7,109 nt of DNA from CAIPFQ01 sp964641775 (GTDB taxonomy: Bacteria > Chlamydiota > Chlamydiia > Chlamydiales > SM23-39), in the NCBI GenBank assembly GCA_964641775.1, contig CAZXLK010000076.1, forward strand, positions 1-7,109. The letters are read 5' to 3'. Below, piece after piece: positions 6,474 through 7,109 of this stretch; within the stretch, counting starts at the first letter, position 1; each line of letters begins with the position of its first letter. The position numbers and the translations under genes were made by a program. The notes under the pieces were generated by a model. The model saw only the letters and a list, made by a program, of their open reading frames with translations, ran no database searches and had not been told where the DNA came from.

Positions 6474-6520
6474 CCCCTAAATTCCACTTTTTAGTACCAT
6501 ATTGCCCAAAATTTTAGGGG
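6474..6520 (+). promoter_or_regulatory. inverted repeat that could mask the ribosome binding site of the small gene
   Basis: CCCCTAAA at 6474-6481 is perfectly complementary to TTTAGGGG at 6513-6520. The G-run of the right arm continues to 6522 and is the only Shine-Dalgarno-like sequence, four to five bases ahead of the ATG at 6527. A transcript that includes the left arm could hide the ribosome binding site in an 8-bp hairpin with a 31-base loop. No promoter with good -35 and -10 boxes is visible here; TACCAT at 6495-6500 is the nearest -10-like hexamer and lies inside the loop. Confidence 0.35.
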
Positions 6521-6526
6521 GGCCTT

Positions 6527-6946
6527 ATGTCGGTGGATATAAATTGTTTTGCAACAGATGTAGAGACAACATTTAACATGATTGATTCGATTCCTATGTT
6601 GGGAGCGTTTCCGTCAGCCGCTAGAGTGACAATGGGACAGGTCCAATTTTGCGCAGGTTTTGTTTTTGGACTCATAGGTCTTGCAGGATGCATCGTTTCC
6701 CCGAGATCAGGAAACTGGGAAGATTTAAAAACCGAATCCTTCAGACATGCATATCATGGCGCTCTCAACGTGATTCGAGGAACTTGCGAAGTCGTTTTAT
6801 CCGGCTCAGTCGTTGGAGGGATTTGCTCTTTAATTATTCAAGCCACAACCAACCGTTTTGCACCGATTGTTCCCTATTCTTTTCCAAAACCGCCGCCGGA
6901 ATATATCCACATCCCACCTTCATGCCCCATTATTTATGAAGTGTAG
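6527..6946 (+). CDS. small hypothetical membrane-associated protein
   Basis: I do not recognise this 139-residue protein as a named family. It has two hydrophobic segments, residues of about 39-57 (rich in F, G, L, A and C) and about 83-106. They are separated by a polar stretch containing W-E-D-L-K and H-A-Y-H-G-A-L-N-V-I-R-G. The C terminus is proline-rich (P-K-P-P-P, then I-P-P) and ends without a positively charged tail. The pattern of I-P-x-x-G near a hydrophobic segment followed by H-G-x-x-N-x-x-R-G reminds me of small lineage-specific chlamydial membrane proteins, but this is an impression only. The two segments are too far apart for a classic Inc bilobed hairpin. A G-rich ribosome binding site at 6517-6522 precedes the ATG. 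Inverted hexamer arrays flank the gene on both sides. Six cysteines are present, including C7, C42 and C54. Confidence 0.6.
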   Translation: MSVDINCFATDVETTFNMIDSIPMLGAFPSAARVTMGQVQFCAGFVFGLIGLAGCIVSPRSGNWEDLKTESFRHAYHGALNVIRGTCEVVLSGSVVGGICSLIIQATTNRFAPIVPYSFPKPPPEYIHIPPSCPIIYEV

Positions 6947-6987
6947 ATCTCTAAATAAAGAAGAAACACAAGTGATGACCAAACACT

Positions 6988-7030
6988 CCGTGAACGTTTG
7001 CGTTTGCGCTTGCGTTACCGACCCGTTCCC
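6988..7030 (-). repeat. degenerate hexanucleotide array, right inverted copy
   Basis: Read on the minus strand, this array repeats the left array (6431-6455) unit for unit, except that it has two GCAAAC units where the left copy has one. It then continues into GGG-rich units (one of them only five bases long) that replace the GGGCAC units. The two copies are therefore an inverted pair around the small gene, differing by one hexamer. The longest uninterrupted identity is about 19 bases. Confidence 0.8.
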
Positions 7031-7037
7031 GTTTTAT

Positions 7038-7109
7038 CGGAAAACGGAAAACGCAAGCGCCAGGGGTCCCCGAAGACGCATCGTCTTTGGGGTGGAAGCG
7101 CAAACGTTC
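7038..7109 (+). repeat. third copy of the hexamer-type repeat, interrupted and running off the window
   Basis: Two tandem CGGAAAA heptamers (7038-7051) lead into CGCAAGCGC, and GCAAGCGC is part of the left array. After a 35-base hairpin element the array resumes with AAGCGCAAACGTTC up to the window edge, again matching the left array in the same orientation. The stretch 6947-6987 between the small gene and the right array holds nothing that I can identify. Confidence 0.6.
7061..7095. repeat. 35-base hairpin element flanked by AAGCGC direct repeats
   Basis: CCCCGAAGACG at 7068-7078 pairs with CGTCTTTGGGG at 7082-7092 over 11 bp (one G-U in RNA) with a 3-base loop. An additional GGGG-T-CCCC palindrome at 7063-7071 competes for the left arm. 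The element interrupts the third hexamer array, and AAGCGC occurs immediately on both sides (7055-7060 and 7096-7101). There is no T-run, so it is not a typical intrinsic terminator. It resembles a small REP-like or insertion-derived palindrome. Confidence 0.55.

Noticed and set aside
7063..7092. Intrinsic terminator at the right edge
   Set aside because: The hairpin is strong, but no T-run follows on either strand, so it is reported as a palindromic element instead.
6413..7109. CRISPR-like array
   Set aside because: The repeats are contiguous 6-base units without unique spacers, and the larger blocks are inverted relative to each other.

Overview
The window looks like part of the chromosome of a member of the Chlamydiae outside the Chlamydiaceae, that is, an environmental or Parachlamydia/Waddlia/Simkania-like lineage. 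Three things support this. The gene order is tRNA-Gly, rpsB, tsf, pyrH, frr, with a very long class B penicillin-binding protein gene pointing away from the other side. In Chlamydia the same ribosomal cluster lies next to pbpB. EF-Ts and S2 have chlamydial features: an aromatic-rich EF-Ts tail and an acidic S2 tail. The genus is inferred only loosely, and no database search was possible.

Left part (1-3294, all on the minus strand). A translation and nucleotide-metabolism operon reads leftwards: tRNA-Gly(UCC), rpsB (ribosomal protein S2), tsf (EF-Ts), pyrH (UMP kinase), frr (ribosome recycling factor), then tRNA-Glu(UUC) and a tRNA-Lys(UUU) cut by the window edge. rpsB/tsf and pyrH/frr overlap by 4 and 4 bases, which suggests translational coupling. 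tsf and pyrH are separated by 59 bases that hold an AT-rich inverted repeat. rpsB very probably starts at a TTG codon at 3187, because the longer GTG-started reading frame runs into the tRNA-Gly gene.

Middle (3295-6408). A short AT-rich divergent intergenic region separates the operon from a 1010-residue penicillin-binding protein 2 on the plus strand. Its transpeptidase domain is split by an insertion of about 270 residues before the catalytic serine. Two of its three active-site motifs depart from consensus: T-S-N instead of S-x-N, and K-T-S instead of K-T/S-G. No ompA gene sits between the PBP gene and the rpsB cluster, unlike in Chlamydia.

Right part (6409-7109). A small membrane-protein-like gene of unknown function (139 residues) is bracketed by two arrays of degenerate hexanucleotide repeats in inverted orientation. 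A third array at the right edge is interrupted by a 35-base element that can fold into an 11-bp hairpin and is flanked by a 6-base direct repeat. This looks like accessory or repeat-driven DNA and is the least ordinary part of the window.
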